From a bacterium (lineage in GTDB: Bacteria > DUMJ01): a stretch of DNA of 34,469 nucleotides. The position numbers and the translations under genes are program-made. Shown piece by piece: positions 8,488 through 18,796 of the stretch. The notes below the pieces were generated by a model. It made no database searches. It worked only from the letters and a program-made list of their open reading frames with translations, and had not been told where the DNA came from. Each line of letters begins with the position of its first letter. Position 1 is the first letter of the stretch. The stretch covers positions 1-34,469 of the forward strand of contig JAOACC010000060.1 in assembly GCA_026418035.1 (NCBI GenBank), in the 5' to 3' direction.

Positions 8488-9160
8488 TATTTATCCCCTC
8501 CTTCTCAAGATTATGTAGTTTACTTAAAGCTTCCTTAGCAGCGTATTGCTCTGCTTCCTTTTTGCTAAAGCCACTACCTGTTCCTAGAGATCTTCCCTTA
8601 ATTATAACTTCTGCTATAAACTTACGCGCATGCATAGGGCCTTCTTCTCCTATTACCCTGTAGATGGGTAATTCTCTATAAAGCGCTTGAACACTTTCCT
8701 GAAGCTTACTTTTATAATCCTCCTCTATTGAGGCTCCAATACTAAAGACTCTTTCTAAAAATCTCCGGGCTTTATCAAGCCCTTCTCCTACAAATATAGC
8801 ACCAACCAGGGCTTCTAGGGCATTACCAAGAATAGTATATCTTTCCCTCCCTCTATCTAAATCTTCTCCTCCCCCTACTCTCATCTCTCCCTTAATATCA
8901 AGCTTAAGAGCGATATCTGCTAGATGTCTTCTACTAATAAGCTTGGCTTTATACTTACTCATATCCCCTTCTGACAAGGGAGGATTAATTTTGTAGAGAC
9001 TTTCTGCAACAACCAAGCCTACTACTGCATCACCCAAAAACTCTAAACGCTCATTATTATTAACTTCATCAAAAGATCGGTGCGTAAACACCAATTTCAA
9101 AAGATCTTCAGGTATACTTATATTTAGCTCTTCTAGTATTTCTAGATATTTAGGTTTCAT
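8456..9160 (-). CDS. rnc: Ribonuclease III
   Basis: NNERLEFLGDAVVGLV catalytic motif and C-terminal dsRBD. The track start is 9205, but the more plausible start is the ATG at 9158..9160 ([13 protein letters not shown]), 11-nt overlap with fabF. Confidence 0.93.
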   Translation of the reverse strand: MKPKYLEILEELNISIPEDLLKLVFTHRSFDEVNNNERLEFLGDAVVGLVVAESLYKINPPLSEGDMSKYKAKLISRRHLADIALKLDIKGEMRVGGGEDLDRGRERYTILGNALEALVGAIFVGEGLDKARRFLERVFSIGASIEEDYKSKLQESVQALYRELPIYRVIGEEGPMHARKFIAEVIIKGRSLGTGSGFSKKEAEQYAAKEALSKLHNLEKEGINNGSSKSVCKI

Positions 9161-10394
9161 AATACTTCTTAAGTGCAATAGATACGTTATGTCCTCCAAA
9201 ACCAAAGGAATTACTCAGTGCTACCTTAACTTCTCTTTTACGTTTTACGTTTGGCACGTAATCTAAATCACATTCGGGATCAGGATGCTCGTAATTAATA
9301 GTAGGGGGTATTATACCTTCTTTAATGGTTAATGCAGTAGCTATAAGTTCTATACTTCCAGATGCTCCTAAGGTATGTCCAATCATTGACTTGTTTGAAC
9401 TTACAGGGATATTATAAGCTAGTTCACCAAATAATGTCTTTATAGCTTTTGTCTCTATAGTATCATTAAGCGGGGTAGAAGTTCCATGAGCGTTAATATA
9501 ATCAACTTCCTTCTTATTTATTCCTCCATATATAAGTGCAAGTTCCATTGCCCGAGCTTGCAATCTACCTTCCGGTTCAGGAGCAGTTAAATGATAAGCA
9601 TCGGAAGTACTACCAACACCTGCCACCTCAGCATATATGTTAGCACCTCTAGACTTAGCACTTTCTAATGTCTCTAAAACTAAAATACCAGCTCCTTCCG
9701 CCATTACAAAACCATCCCTTTCGGCATCAAAAGGTCTACTAGCCCTTTCAGGTTCAACATTTCTAGTAGATAAAGCTTTCATATTGGCAAATCCAGCTAT
9801 CGAAAGAGGAGTAATAGCAGCATCTGTTCCACCAGTTATAACTATATCACACTCACCGAACTGAATCGCCTTTACTGCTTCTCCTATAGCGGTAGCCCCT
9901 GTAGCACACGCAGTATTGACAGAAAATGTAATCCCTGTAAATCCAAAAATAATGGATATATAGGCACTAGCCATATTTGATATGAGCATAGGAATAAAGA
10001 AGGGACTTATCCTACCTGGTCCTTTCTCTAAAAGTAAAGAGTGCTGTTGTTCTAAGATATGAATACCACCTATGCCAGAACCTATTATGACTCCTACCCT
10101 TTCCTTATCAACTTTCTCAGAGTCTATCTTAGCATCTTTTATAGCTTCCATCCCAGCTACTACCGCAAACTGAGTAAAGCGATCCATCTTTCTGGCTTCT
10201 TTCTTTCCAAGATAGGTTTCAGGGTCAAAATCCTTTACCTCTCCGCCTATCTTAACAGGAAGATCTTCGGTATCTATATTAGACAAATACCCAATAGCAC
10301 TCCTACCAGAAGTTAAACCTTCCCAGAAGATTTCTTTCCCCACTCCATATGGAGTAACTAAGCCTATTCCCGTAATAACAATACGCTTCTTCAT
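9150..10394 (-). CDS. fabF: 3-oxoacyl-[ACP] synthase II FabF
   Basis: [20 protein letters not shown] active-site Cys, [25 protein letters not shown]. Confidence 0.96.
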   Translation of the reverse strand: MKKRIVITGIGLVTPYGVGKEIFWEGLTSGRSAIGYLSNIDTEDLPVKIGGEVKDFDPETYLGKKEARKMDRFTQFAVVAGMEAIKDAKIDSEKVDKERVGVIIGSGIGGIHILEQQHSLLLEKGPGRISPFFIPMLISNMASAYISIIFGFTGITFSVNTACATGATAIGEAVKAIQFGECDIVITGGTDAAITPLSIAGFANMKALSTRNVEPERASRPFDAERDGFVMAEGAGILVLETLESAKSRGANIYAEVAGVGSTSDAYHLTAPEPEGRLQARAMELALIYGGINKKEVDYINAHGTSTPLNDTIETKAIKTLFGELAYNIPVSSNKSMIGHTLGASGSIELIATALTIKEGIIPPTINYEHPDPECDLDYVPNVKRKREVKVALSNSFGFGGHNVSIALKKYYET

Positions 10395-10636
10395 TCTCCA
10401 ATCTTAGACTGAATATAGTTTACCGCATCAGCAACTGTCTTAATCTTTTCTGCATCTTCATCTGGTATCTCGATATCAAAACCATCCTCAAACGCCATAA
10501 CTAATTCTACTAGGTCTAAAGAATCTGCTCCTAAGTCATCTGTAAATGAGGAATCAAGAGTAATATCCTCCTCATCAATTCCTAACTGCTCTGCAATAAT
10601 TTTCTTTACCTTATCAAGAACTGCCACAGTAAGCAC
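10391..10636 (-). CDS. acpP: Acyl carrier protein
   Basis: [19 protein letters not shown] phosphopantetheine site. Confidence 0.97.
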   Translation of the reverse strand: MLTVAVLDKVKKIIAEQLGIDEEDITLDSSFTDDLGADSLDLVELVMAFEDGFDIEIPDEDAEKIKTVADAVNYIQSKIGE

Positions 10637-10639
10637 CTC

Positions 10640-11380
10640 CTATATTACTAATCCGCCATCTATATTAATTACTTGTCCAGTAATATAACTGGCATCCTTA
10701 CTTACTAAAAATAAAACCAATTTAGCCACTTCTTCTGCCTTACCAAATCTTCCAAGTGGAATTCTACTCAAATACTCCTTCTTGACATTTTCGTCAAGTA
10801 CCTTTGTCATCTCCGTATCTATATATCCAGGAGCTACCGCATTCACTGTTATATTCCATCTACTTAATTCTTTAGCGCATGCTTTAGTGAAACCTATAAG
10901 GCCCGCCTTTGCAGCAGAATAATTACTCTGTCCGATATTACCAATCTCTCCTATAACCGAAGTTATATTTACTATTCTACCCTCTTTATTTTTAATCATA
11001 TGCCTAGCTATAAGTCTAGTACATATAAATGCCCCCTTAAGATCTATATCCAATACCTCATCCCAATCTTCTTCATCCATCTTAAGGAGAAGTTTGTCTC
11101 TAGTTATACCTGCATTATTTATAAGGATATCTATTCTTCCCCATTTAGTCAAGACCCCTTTAACTACCTCATCTACATCTGCCCACCTAGTTACGTCAGC
11201 TTGGAAGATCTCCCCTTCTCCACCAAGATTTTCTATCTCTTCTAAGGTTGCAAGAGCTTTCTCTTTATTACTTTTATAAATTATAGCTACTCTTCTACCA
11301 CTATCCGCTAATTCCAGACTTATAGCCCTTCCAATACCTCTAGAGCCACCTGTTACTATGGCTACTTGTCTGTCACTCAT
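10640..11380 (-). CDS. fabG: 3-oxoacyl-[ACP] reductase FabG
   Basis: SDR motifs TGGSRGIGRAI, NNAGITRDKLL, YSAAKAG; ...GQVINIDGGLVI C-terminus. Confidence 0.95.
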   Translation of the reverse strand: MSDRQVAIVTGGSRGIGRAISLELADSGRRVAIIYKSNKEKALATLEEIENLGGEGEIFQADVTRWADVDEVVKGVLTKWGRIDILINNAGITRDKLLLKMDEEDWDEVLDIDLKGAFICTRLIARHMIKNKEGRIVNITSVIGEIGNIGQSNYSAAKAGLIGFTKACAKELSRWNITVNAVAPGYIDTEMTKVLDENVKKEYLSRIPLGRFGKAEEVAKLVLFLVSKDASYITGQVINIDGGLVI

Positions 11381-12282
11381 AAGTTTCTCCCTAACACTTC
11401 TAAAGCATTTCCCAGTATATTTAACTTACTAGTACACTGCTTTACAAGATTTGTAAGAACATTACTAGTTCCTATTTCTACTACTTCAAGACTTCCAATA
11501 TCTTCTAAAGTTCTAACAACATCTACCCATCTTACAGGACTATACATCTGAATTCTTAAACAATCTTTTATTTCCTTTTTATTTCTAAGGATCTTCCCAT
11601 TTACAGAGGATATAAATTCAATCTTAGGGTCACTTATTCTAAGATTCTCTATAAATTCGACATAAAATCTTTCGCTATACTCCTTTAAAAAAGAAGAATG
11701 AAAGGGACCGGCTACATTCAGACGTACAACTCTCTTAGCTCCCTTTTCTTTAAGTATACTCTCTACCATAGAAAGAGTAGGCTCTTTACCAGATATAACT
11801 ATCTGCTTCGGGCTATTGAAGTTTACCGCCTCTACTTCAGTAAAACTACTTATAATACTTAATAGTTCATCTTTATCCATGCCCAATACTGCAATCATTC
11901 CCCCTTTAATCTCTCGACAGGCATCAGCCATAATTCTACCCCTAGCTTTCACTATATTTAAACCATCCTCAAAGGACATTACCCTACTAGCAGTCAGAGC
12001 AGAAAACTCTCCAAGACTGTGTCCCGCAACAAAATCTGCAGTAATCCCTCTAGATTCTAAAGTATAGAAGAGAGAAAGAGAAAGGACATATGTAACTAAT
12101 TGACTAATTTCTGTATCTTCCGGAGAGACACCTTTTAATAAAAGCTCTTCTATGTTTAAATTTACTAAACTAGAACTTTTTCTTATAATATCTCTAGCAG
12201 TAGGAAAATTAAGAATATATTGAACATCACTATCTTTGATCTGAGTACCTTGACCAGGAAAAATAAAAGCTCTTTTTACCAT
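11377..12282 (-). CDS. fabD: Malonyl CoA-ACP transacylase FabD
   Basis: FIFPGQGTQ, GHSLGEFSALTA, GPFHSSFL. Likely start MVKRAFIFPGQG (12282), 21 nt inside the track ORF. Confidence 0.93.
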   Translation of the reverse strand: MVKRAFIFPGQGTQIKDSDVQYILNFPTARDIIRKSSSLVNLNIEELLLKGVSPEDTEISQLVTYVLSLSLFYTLESRGITADFVAGHSLGEFSALTASRVMSFEDGLNIVKARGRIMADACREIKGGMIAVLGMDKDELLSIISSFTEVEAVNFNSPKQIVISGKEPTLSMVESILKEKGAKRVVRLNVAGPFHSSFLKEYSERFYVEFIENLRISDPKIEFISSVNGKILRNKKEIKDCLRIQMYSPVRWVDVVRTLEDIGSLEVVEIGTSNVLTNLVKQCTSKLNILGNALEVLGRNL

Positions 12283-13256
12283 TCTAATACACAAGCCCCC
12301 CAAGTAAGTCCTGCACCAAATCCAACCATAACAATCTTACTACCTTCTTTTATCTTGCCCAGAAGAAGAGCCTCATGAAGAGCTATACCTACTGAGGCAG
12401 AAGATGTATTACCATATCTATCCAAATTAATAAAAACCTTATCCATGGAAAGGCCTAATCTCTCTGCAGCTGACTCAATAATTCTTATATTCGCCTGATG
12501 CGGAATAAACAAGTCTATATCTGAAGGGTCTAGTTCTGCTTTCTCAATCGCCTCTAAAGCAGCCTCACCCATAATCTTTACTGCAAACTTAAAAACCTCT
12601 TTACCATTCATCTTTATATAATGAAGCTTCCGAGAGACAGTTTCATAAGAAGTCGGAAGTCTTGAACCTCCAGCAGGTATCTCTAAAAGATTTCCACCAC
12701 TACCGTCCGCTCCAAGTATAAAAGACTTGAAACCTCCTCGTACTACTGGACTCAAGACTACCGCACTTGCTCCATCTCCAAAGAGTACGCAAGTAGACCT
12801 ATCCTGCCAATCGGTAATCTTAGACAGAACCTCAGCTCCAACTACTAGAACATTATCATAAGTTCCATTAGCCACAAACTGTGCTCCAACACTTAATGCA
12901 TATATAAGACCAGAACATCCGGCAGAGAGATCAAAACCGGGACACTTTGCCCCTAACTTATCCTGTAGAATACAGGCAGTAGCAGGGAAAAACATATCAG
13001 GGGTTACAGTTGCCACTATTATAAGGTCAATATCCTCAGGGGTCAAACTAGCAGACTCTAGAGCCATTTTTGCTGCCTCAAGAGAAAGATCAGAAGTAGC
13101 AACATCAAGCTCTGCTATATGCCTCTCTCTAATACCAGTGCGAGTAACTATCCACTCGTCTGAAGTATCGACAATTTTCTCTAAATCAGCATTAGTTAAG
13201 ACTTTTGGAGGCACATAAGAACCTATTCCTTTAATACCAACCATTCTAACTGACAT
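12276..13256 (-). CDS. fabH: 3-oxoacyl-[ACP] synthase III FabH
   Basis: GIKGIGSYVPPKVLTNADLEKIVDTSDEWI, SAGCSGLIYAL, IPHQANIRII, GNTSSASV catalytic Cys/His/Asn motifs. Confidence 0.96.
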   Translation of the reverse strand: MSVRMVGIKGIGSYVPPKVLTNADLEKIVDTSDEWIVTRTGIRERHIAELDVATSDLSLEAAKMALESASLTPEDIDLIIVATVTPDMFFPATACILQDKLGAKCPGFDLSAGCSGLIYALSVGAQFVANGTYDNVLVVGAEVLSKITDWQDRSTCVLFGDGASAVVLSPVVRGGFKSFILGADGSGGNLLEIPAGGSRLPTSYETVSRKLHYIKMNGKEVFKFAVKIMGEAALEAIEKAELDPSDIDLFIPHQANIRIIESAAERLGLSMDKVFINLDRYGNTSSASVGIALHEALLLGKIKEGSKIVMVGFGAGLTWGACVLEW

Positions 13257-14229
13257 AAGAAGTTACTCCTTCTTCTATCTCCTTGAGAAGATTAGATTCT
13301 ATAGACCTTTTAGCCACCTTTATAGAATTAAATATAGCCTTTGCATTAGATCTTCCATGAGCAACTATACAGACTCCATTAACTCCAAGCAAAGGAGTCC
13401 CTCCATATTCTGAGAAGTCATATATAGAAAAGGCATTATTTATAGCACTATCAACAAAAAACCTGGCAGAACGAGGAATAGAGGAATCTATTATAGAGTC
13501 TTTTACCATCTTTCCAAAAGTATACGCAAAACCTTCCGCAAACTTTAGTAATACATTACCAACAAAACCATCACATACAATTACATCTGCCTTATTTTCA
13601 AATATATCGTTTCCCTCAATATTGCCTACAAAGTTCTTTAGTTTCTTTAATAAAGGATAAACAGATTTTGTAAGATTATTTCCTTTAGTCTCTTCTGCCC
13701 CTATATTTAGCAATCCTACTCTTGGATTTTCTATACCCAATATATTATGAGAATAACTAATACCCATAATAGCAAATTGATATAGGTAATTCGGTTTACA
13801 GTCAACATTAGCCCCTGTATCTATAATAAAAACAGGATTCTTTAATGTTGGAATAGTTACCCCAATAGAAGGTCTCTCTATTCCAGGTAGAGTTCCCAAT
13901 ATTAAAGATGCACAAGCTACAAACGCACCAGTATTTCCAGCAGATACTACAGCATCTACCTTACCAGCTTTAAGCATCTCTACAGCTACAACTAGAGAAG
14001 CTCTCTTTTTGGTCTTAATAGCCTGAGTAGGATGTTCATCCATTCCTATAGCTTCATCGGTATGAACTATCTCAAAAGGAATATTTCTATCGCCAATAAT
14101 TTCACGTATCTTTACTTCATCTCCTACCAGGACTAATTCAACATCTGGACTGTCTTTAGCTATATAAGCTCCTTCTACCAATACCTGTGGGGCAAAATCC
14201 CCACCCATAGCATCTAAAGCTATTCTCAT
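13246..14229 (-). CDS. plsX: Phosphate acyltransferase PlsX
   Basis: MRIALDAMGGDFAP, SAGNTGAFVA, RPSIGVTIPT, VCDGFVGNVLLK. Confidence 0.95.
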   Translation of the reverse strand: MRIALDAMGGDFAPQVLVEGAYIAKDSPDVELVLVGDEVKIREIIGDRNIPFEIVHTDEAIGMDEHPTQAIKTKKRASLVVAVEMLKAGKVDAVVSAGNTGAFVACASLILGTLPGIERPSIGVTIPTLKNPVFIIDTGANVDCKPNYLYQFAIMGISYSHNILGIENPRVGLLNIGAEETKGNNLTKSVYPLLKKLKNFVGNIEGNDIFENKADVIVCDGFVGNVLLKFAEGFAYTFGKMVKDSIIDSSIPRSARFFVDSAINNAFSIYDFSEYGGTPLLGVNGVCIVAHGRSNAKAIFNSIKVAKRSIESNLLKEIEEGVTSYVS

Positions 14230-14411
14230 TTCTCTTGTTTAATCGTTATGACTTCTTCGCCATCATAATAGCCACAAGAAGGACATACCCTATGAGGTAA
14301 GGTCCAACTATGGCACTGCGGACAACGTATTAACGTTGGAGGTTCCAGTTTCCAGAGGGACCTCCTTCTATGTGTTCTGCATCTAGACATCTTCTTCTTT
14401 GGATTAGCCAT
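14226..14411 (-). CDS. rpmF: 50S ribosomal protein L32 (zinc-ribbon form)
   Basis: MANPKKKMSRCRTHRRRSLWKL...CPQC...CPSCGYYDGEEV. Confidence 0.95.
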   Translation of the reverse strand: MANPKKKMSRCRTHRRRSLWKLEPPTLIRCPQCHSWTLPHRVCPSCGYYDGEEVITIKQEK

Positions 14412-14435
14412 ACCTTATCTATCCCCTCCATATCT

Positions 14436-14915
14436 TCAGTATTCTATAGTTATATCCTCTAAGTTACAATTACACTTCTCTCTATTAAGATTCTTACCAC
14501 ATACAGGACAAAGCCCCTTACAATCTTCTCTACATAAAGGTTTAATAGGGAGATTCATTATTATATTCTCCCTAACACTTTTAGAAACATCAACCATATT
14601 GTTCTCTATTGTATACTTAAAATCCTCTTCTGTCAATTTACCTATTATTCTTAAAGGCTCTTCTGTATAGACCTCTTCATAGGAAAATTCAAGCTCCTGT
14701 GGATAAACATCAAGACATCTACTGCATTCAAGTAAGACTCTAGTTTTAACCTTGCAAGCAAGTAATAACTTTCTCCTCTCAATTCTTTTAAGCTTACCTT
14801 CCACCTCAGGTAGATCATCAAACATAAGTCCTTCCATTGTTTCTAGAGTCTCAACGTAGCGAAAAGAGGTAATATTAACCTTCCCCTCTAGCATCTCTTT
14901 AACATCTATATTCAT
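14436..14915 (-). CDS. DUF177/YceD-family protein
   Basis: LLECSRCLDVYPQELEFSYEEVYTEE and C-terminal CxxxCKGLCPVCGKNLN; immediately upstream of rpmF as is usual. Confidence 0.9.
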   Translation of the reverse strand: MNIDVKEMLEGKVNITSFRYVETLETMEGLMFDDLPEVEGKLKRIERRKLLLACKVKTRVLLECSRCLDVYPQELEFSYEEVYTEEPLRIIGKLTEEDFKYTIENNMVDVSKSVRENIIMNLPIKPLCREDCKGLCPVCGKNLNREKCNCNLEDITIEY

Positions 14916-14925
14916 AATAAAACAC

Positions 14926-16116
14926 TCAGCTAATTAGACGTGCAGTCTCTCTTGCAATAACCAACTCTTCATTGGTAGGAATAACCCATACCTTCACTTT
15001 AGAATCTGAAGCGCTAATCTCCTTTTCCTGACCCTTAAAGTTATTCTTTTGAGGGTCTATTTTAATACCAAGATAGTCCATATCATCACATACCATCTCT
15101 CTTATTTCTGGTTCATTTTCTCCTATCCCTGCAGTAAATACTAGCACATCCAACCCATTCATAATGGCAGTATATGCTCCAATATATTTTTTAATTCTAT
15201 AACAGAACATCTCCATAGCTAATTTTGCATTCTGATTACCCTCTTCGGCTGCCTTCATAATGTCTCTCATATCATTGCTAAATTCAGAAATGCCTAAGAG
15301 ACCACTCTCCTTATTAAGGATGTCATCTACCTCTTCTGCAGTATAGTTAAGATTTCTCATAAGATAAAGGGGAATTGCTGGGTCTAAATCTCCACTTCTA
15401 GTTCCCATAATAAGACCTTCTAGAGGAGTGAATCCCATACTAGTATCTATAGACCTACCTCCTTTAACTGCACTAATACTACAACCATTACCAAGATGAC
15501 AGGTAACAATCTTCAACTCTTCTATCGGTCTTCCAACTAATTGTGCAGCTCTATTAGCCACATAGTAATGACTAGTCCCATGGAAGCCATATCTTCTAAT
15601 TCTATAATCCCTATAGAATCTCATAGGTATTGCGTATAAATAGGCGTATTTAGGCATATTTGAATGGAAAGATGTATCAAACACAGCTGTCTGATGGACA
15701 TTTGGCAAGACTTCCATACTAGCCCTTATACCTGCAAGACCCGCAGGATTATGAAGTGGAGCTAACTCGTTATTCTTCTCTATCTCAGCTATTACCTCAT
15801 CATCTATAATAGTAGGTTCTTTAAATTTCTCACCACCATGGACCACTCTATGACCCACTGCCTTAATCTCTTCTATGGAACTTATCACAGGATTAACTCC
15901 ATTTAGTAGGGTATCTATAACTACTTTAAACGCCTCTGTATGATTACCAGCACTTACTTCTTTTCTCTTTTTTTCTCCATTGACCGAATAAGTAAGATAA
16001 GATGGAGGAGTCCCTATTCTCTCTATTATACCTTTCGCTATAACCTCCTCCTTCTCCATATCAAAGAGCTGGTATTTAAGAGAAGAACTCCCACAATTTA
16101 CTACTAGTATCTTCAT
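14926..16116 (-). CDS. ackA: Acetate kinase
   Basis: MKILVVNCGSSSLKYQLFDM, GHRVVHGGEKF, FHGTSHYYV, GNGCSISA, DTSMGFTPLEGLIMGTRSGDLDP. Confidence 0.97.
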   Translation of the reverse strand: MKILVVNCGSSSLKYQLFDMEKEEVIAKGIIERIGTPPSYLTYSVNGEKKRKEVSAGNHTEAFKVVIDTLLNGVNPVISSIEEIKAVGHRVVHGGEKFKEPTIIDDEVIAEIEKNNELAPLHNPAGLAGIRASMEVLPNVHQTAVFDTSFHSNMPKYAYLYAIPMRFYRDYRIRRYGFHGTSHYYVANRAAQLVGRPIEELKIVTCHLGNGCSISAVKGGRSIDTSMGFTPLEGLIMGTRSGDLDPAIPLYLMRNLNYTAEEVDDILNKESGLLGISEFSNDMRDIMKAAEEGNQNAKLAMEMFCYRIKKYIGAYTAIMNGLDVLVFTAGIGENEPEIREMVCDDMDYLGIKIDPQKNNFKGQEKEISASDSKVKVWVIPTNEELVIARETARLIS

Positions 16117-16131
16117 AATATTTTTAACCTC

Positions 16132-17145
16132 CTATAAACTGGTAGCTCTTACACATACAATAGCAATAGAATCTACTATATCTTCAACGCTACACCCTCT
16201 AGATAAATCATTTGCCGGCTTGGCAGTTCCTTGAAGTATTGGACCTATAGCCTTAGCTTTAGCAAGCCTCTCTGTAAGCTTATAGCATATATTACCAGCA
16301 TTAAGGTCAGGAAATATAAGGACATTTGCCTTTCCAGCAACAGGACTACCAGGAGCTTTAGAATTACCAATAGTAGGAACCAACGCTGCATCTCCTTGAA
16401 GTTCCCCGTCTATAACAAGGTCAGGCGCCTTACTCTTAGCTATTTTAGTAGCCTCAACCACTTTATCAACTAGTTCATGCTTAGCGCTTCCCTTAGTTGA
16501 GAAAGATAACATTGCCACTCTTGGTTCTTTTTCAACTAATAATCTAAATAACTGAGCGCTAGATATAGCTATAGAGGCAAGTTCATTTGCATTTGGATTA
16601 GGGTTCACACCACAGTCCGCATAAAGGAAGATTCCATTTTCTCCATAAGGACAATCTGGAACAACCATAAGAAATGCCCCTGAAGCTATGTCTATACCTG
16701 GAGCTGTCTTTATAATCTGAAAGATAGGTCTTTCTGCATCTGCACTTGAGTGCGCTGCCCCTGCTACCCATCCATCAACTCTATCTAACTTCAATAACAT
16801 GGTAGAAAAGTAGAGTGGATTCTTAAGGACTTCATAAGCCTTATCTAAAGTGTCTATACCTTTGTTCTTTCTAAGCTCTACCAATGTGCTAGCTAATAAT
16901 TCCTTTTCAGGATAAGTATCTGGATTTATAATTTCTATTCCATCTAAACTAACTTTAAGTTCCTTAGCTCTCTCTTTTAAAGCCGACTCTTCGCCTATAA
17001 GTACTATTCTAGCTATGCCTTCTTTACTTGCTATCTCGGCTGCCCTTATAGTTCTCTCCTCAAAACTTTCTGGTAAAACAACTTTTTTATTTGCCCTTTT
17101 CGCCTTTTCCCTTATCCTTTGTATAATATCTACAGCTTCACCCAT
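16132..17145 (-). CDS. pta: Phosphate acetyltransferase
   Basis: KKVVLPESFEERTIRAAEIA, VDGWVAGAAHSSADAERPIFQIIKT, DGELQGDAALVP, VLIFPDLNAGNICYKLTERLA. Confidence 0.96.
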   Translation of the reverse strand: MGEAVDIIQRIREKAKRANKKVVLPESFEERTIRAAEIASKEGIARIVLIGEESALKERAKELKVSLDGIEIINPDTYPEKELLASTLVELRKNKGIDTLDKAYEVLKNPLYFSTMLLKLDRVDGWVAGAAHSSADAERPIFQIIKTAPGIDIASGAFLMVVPDCPYGENGIFLYADCGVNPNPNANELASIAISSAQLFRLLVEKEPRVAMLSFSTKGSAKHELVDKVVEATKIAKSKAPDLVIDGELQGDAALVPTIGNSKAPGSPVAGKANVLIFPDLNAGNICYKLTERLAKAKAIGPILQGTAKPANDLSRGCSVEDIVDSIAIVCVRATSL

Positions 17146-17160
17146 AAAATTTCCTCCTTT

Positions 17161-17982
17161 TTATCTTCCCCAGTCTCTAGGATACTTAAAATCAATACCA
17201 ATAGTTCTATTAGTCAACTTTGCAATAATAGGTAAAGAACGTTTAAATTGATTCCTCTTTACCAGACCTATAATCTTGTTAATCTTAGTAACATCATATC
17301 CCCTCTCTATTAAGATAGATGGGGGAATTCTCCTTTCAATGAGATTATACAATATATCATCCGCCTCCTCATAAGTTATACCTAACTCTCCTTCATCTGT
17401 CTGTCCAATCCATAGGTCAGCAGTAGGTGGTTTAAATATGATTCTCTCTGGAATTCCTATCTCCTTTGCCAAGATTCTTATCTGTGTTTTATACAAGTCT
17501 CCTAGAGGATTTATGGCAGAAGCCATATCTCCATATATAGTCCCATAGCCAAGTAATAATTCTGTTTTATTACTAGTCCCTAATACTAGTGCATTAAGCT
17601 CATTAGATTTATCAAAGAGTATACACATTCTAATTCTAGCTATAAAGTTACCCTTCCTAACCTTATCTACATTATCTGTCTTAAAATAATTATCAACTAT
17701 CGGAGTTATATCTATTGTCTCTGCCTGAATACCTAACATCTTTACTATAAGTTGTGCATCATCTAGACTCCCTTTACTAGTCGTCTTATATGGTAATATA
17801 AAGCCATAAACATTCTCTTTACCTAAAGCTTTTACTGCTAACGTAGCAGATACGCTAGAATCTAATCCTCCTGACAGTCCTATTACTATCCTATTTATAT
17901 CAAACTTTTTGGTTTCATCTCTTATAAATCTTACAAGTATATCCTCTGTAAAGATTGGATCAAAAGAAATACTAGTATTCAT
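17161..17982 (-). CDS. nadE: NAD+ synthetase, stand-alone synthetase domain
   Basis: GLSGGLDSSVSATLA PP-loop, KGNFIARIRMCILFD, GTSNKTELLLGYGTIYGD, WIGQTDEGELG. Confidence 0.93.
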   Translation of the reverse strand: MNTSISFDPIFTEDILVRFIRDETKKFDINRIVIGLSGGLDSSVSATLAVKALGKENVYGFILPYKTTSKGSLDDAQLIVKMLGIQAETIDITPIVDNYFKTDNVDKVRKGNFIARIRMCILFDKSNELNALVLGTSNKTELLLGYGTIYGDMASAINPLGDLYKTQIRILAKEIGIPERIIFKPPTADLWIGQTDEGELGITYEEADDILYNLIERRIPPSILIERGYDVTKINKIIGLVKRNQFKRSLPIIAKLTNRTIGIDFKYPRDWGR

Positions 17983-18796
17983 AAGTAAAATCTTTCACCA
18001 ACTTAAACGCCTTGTCAAAATCTATAAAAATATTATCATTCCTAAAGGTTTCCAAATCTAGTTCCAAACTAATAACAGACTCTTCAAAATAAGGGCAAGA
18101 AGCTAAAATTTCTCCAGAAGGACTTATTGCACAGGAACCACCAAAGAAATTAATACCATCTTCAAAACCCACTCTATTTACGTAGACAATATAGAAAGAA
18201 TAAAGTCTTGCGTAGGTAATTAAAAGATTCATTAAATCTACAGAACATTTAGGGATGCCTGCTTTATTAGAAGAATAACCAACAGATATATTATTACTTA
18301 CTATTATCAGTATTTTAATTCCAGCTTTAACAAAGGGTGATATTATTAAAGGATTTAATATGTCTTCTCCAACAACAACTCCCAACTTACCCCATCTAGC
18401 ATCTATAACATCTATCCTATCTCCACTTGTAAAATACTTGAGACTTCCTACATGGGAAGTTAAAAAGAGCTTACGTTGAATAGACTTAAGAGAAGAATTG
18501 CTATAATAAAAAGCAGAATCATAAAGGCCTTTATCTTCTCCAAGTTCAACTAATCCTAAAATCATATCTATATATGTAGAAGCCTCCAATATAGGTCTAA
18601 GGAGATTACTATCCTTAGTCTGTGCTATATCTATAACTAGGTCCATAAGGTTAGAACCTGTAAGGCTCAGTTCTGGAAAGATTAAAAGTTGAGATCTTTG
18701 TTTTACTTCTTTAACAATCTCTAAATGTTTTTCTATATTATATTCTAAATCTCCTAACTTAGGATATATCTGTGCTAAAGAGACTCCCAACTTCAT
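17972..18796 (-). CDS. Nitrilase-superfamily (CN hydrolase) protein corresponding to the glutamine-amidase domain of NadE; catalytic Cys apparently replaced
   Basis: [14 protein letters not shown] (Glu), [21 protein letters not shown] (Lys), [14 protein letters not shown] at the usual ICED position (Cys replaced by Gly); [25 protein letters not shown]. Overlaps nadE by 11 nt. Confidence 0.85.
   Translation of the reverse strand: MKLGVSLAQIYPKLGDLEYNIEKHLEIVKEVKQRSQLLIFPELSLTGSNLMDLVIDIAQTKDSNLLRPILEASTYIDMILGLVELGEDKGLYDSAFYYSNSSLKSIQRKLFLTSHVGSLKYFTSGDRIDVIDARWGKLGVVVGEDILNPLIISPFVKAGIKILIIVSNNISVGYSSNKAGIPKCSVDLMNLLITYARLYSFYIVYVNRVGFEDGINFFGGSCAISPSGEILASCPYFEESVISLELDLETFRNDNIFIDFDKAFKLVKDFTYEY

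Noticed and set aside
16231-16473. Plus-strand 80-aa ORF opposite pta
   Set aside because: Antisense shadow ORF inside pta.
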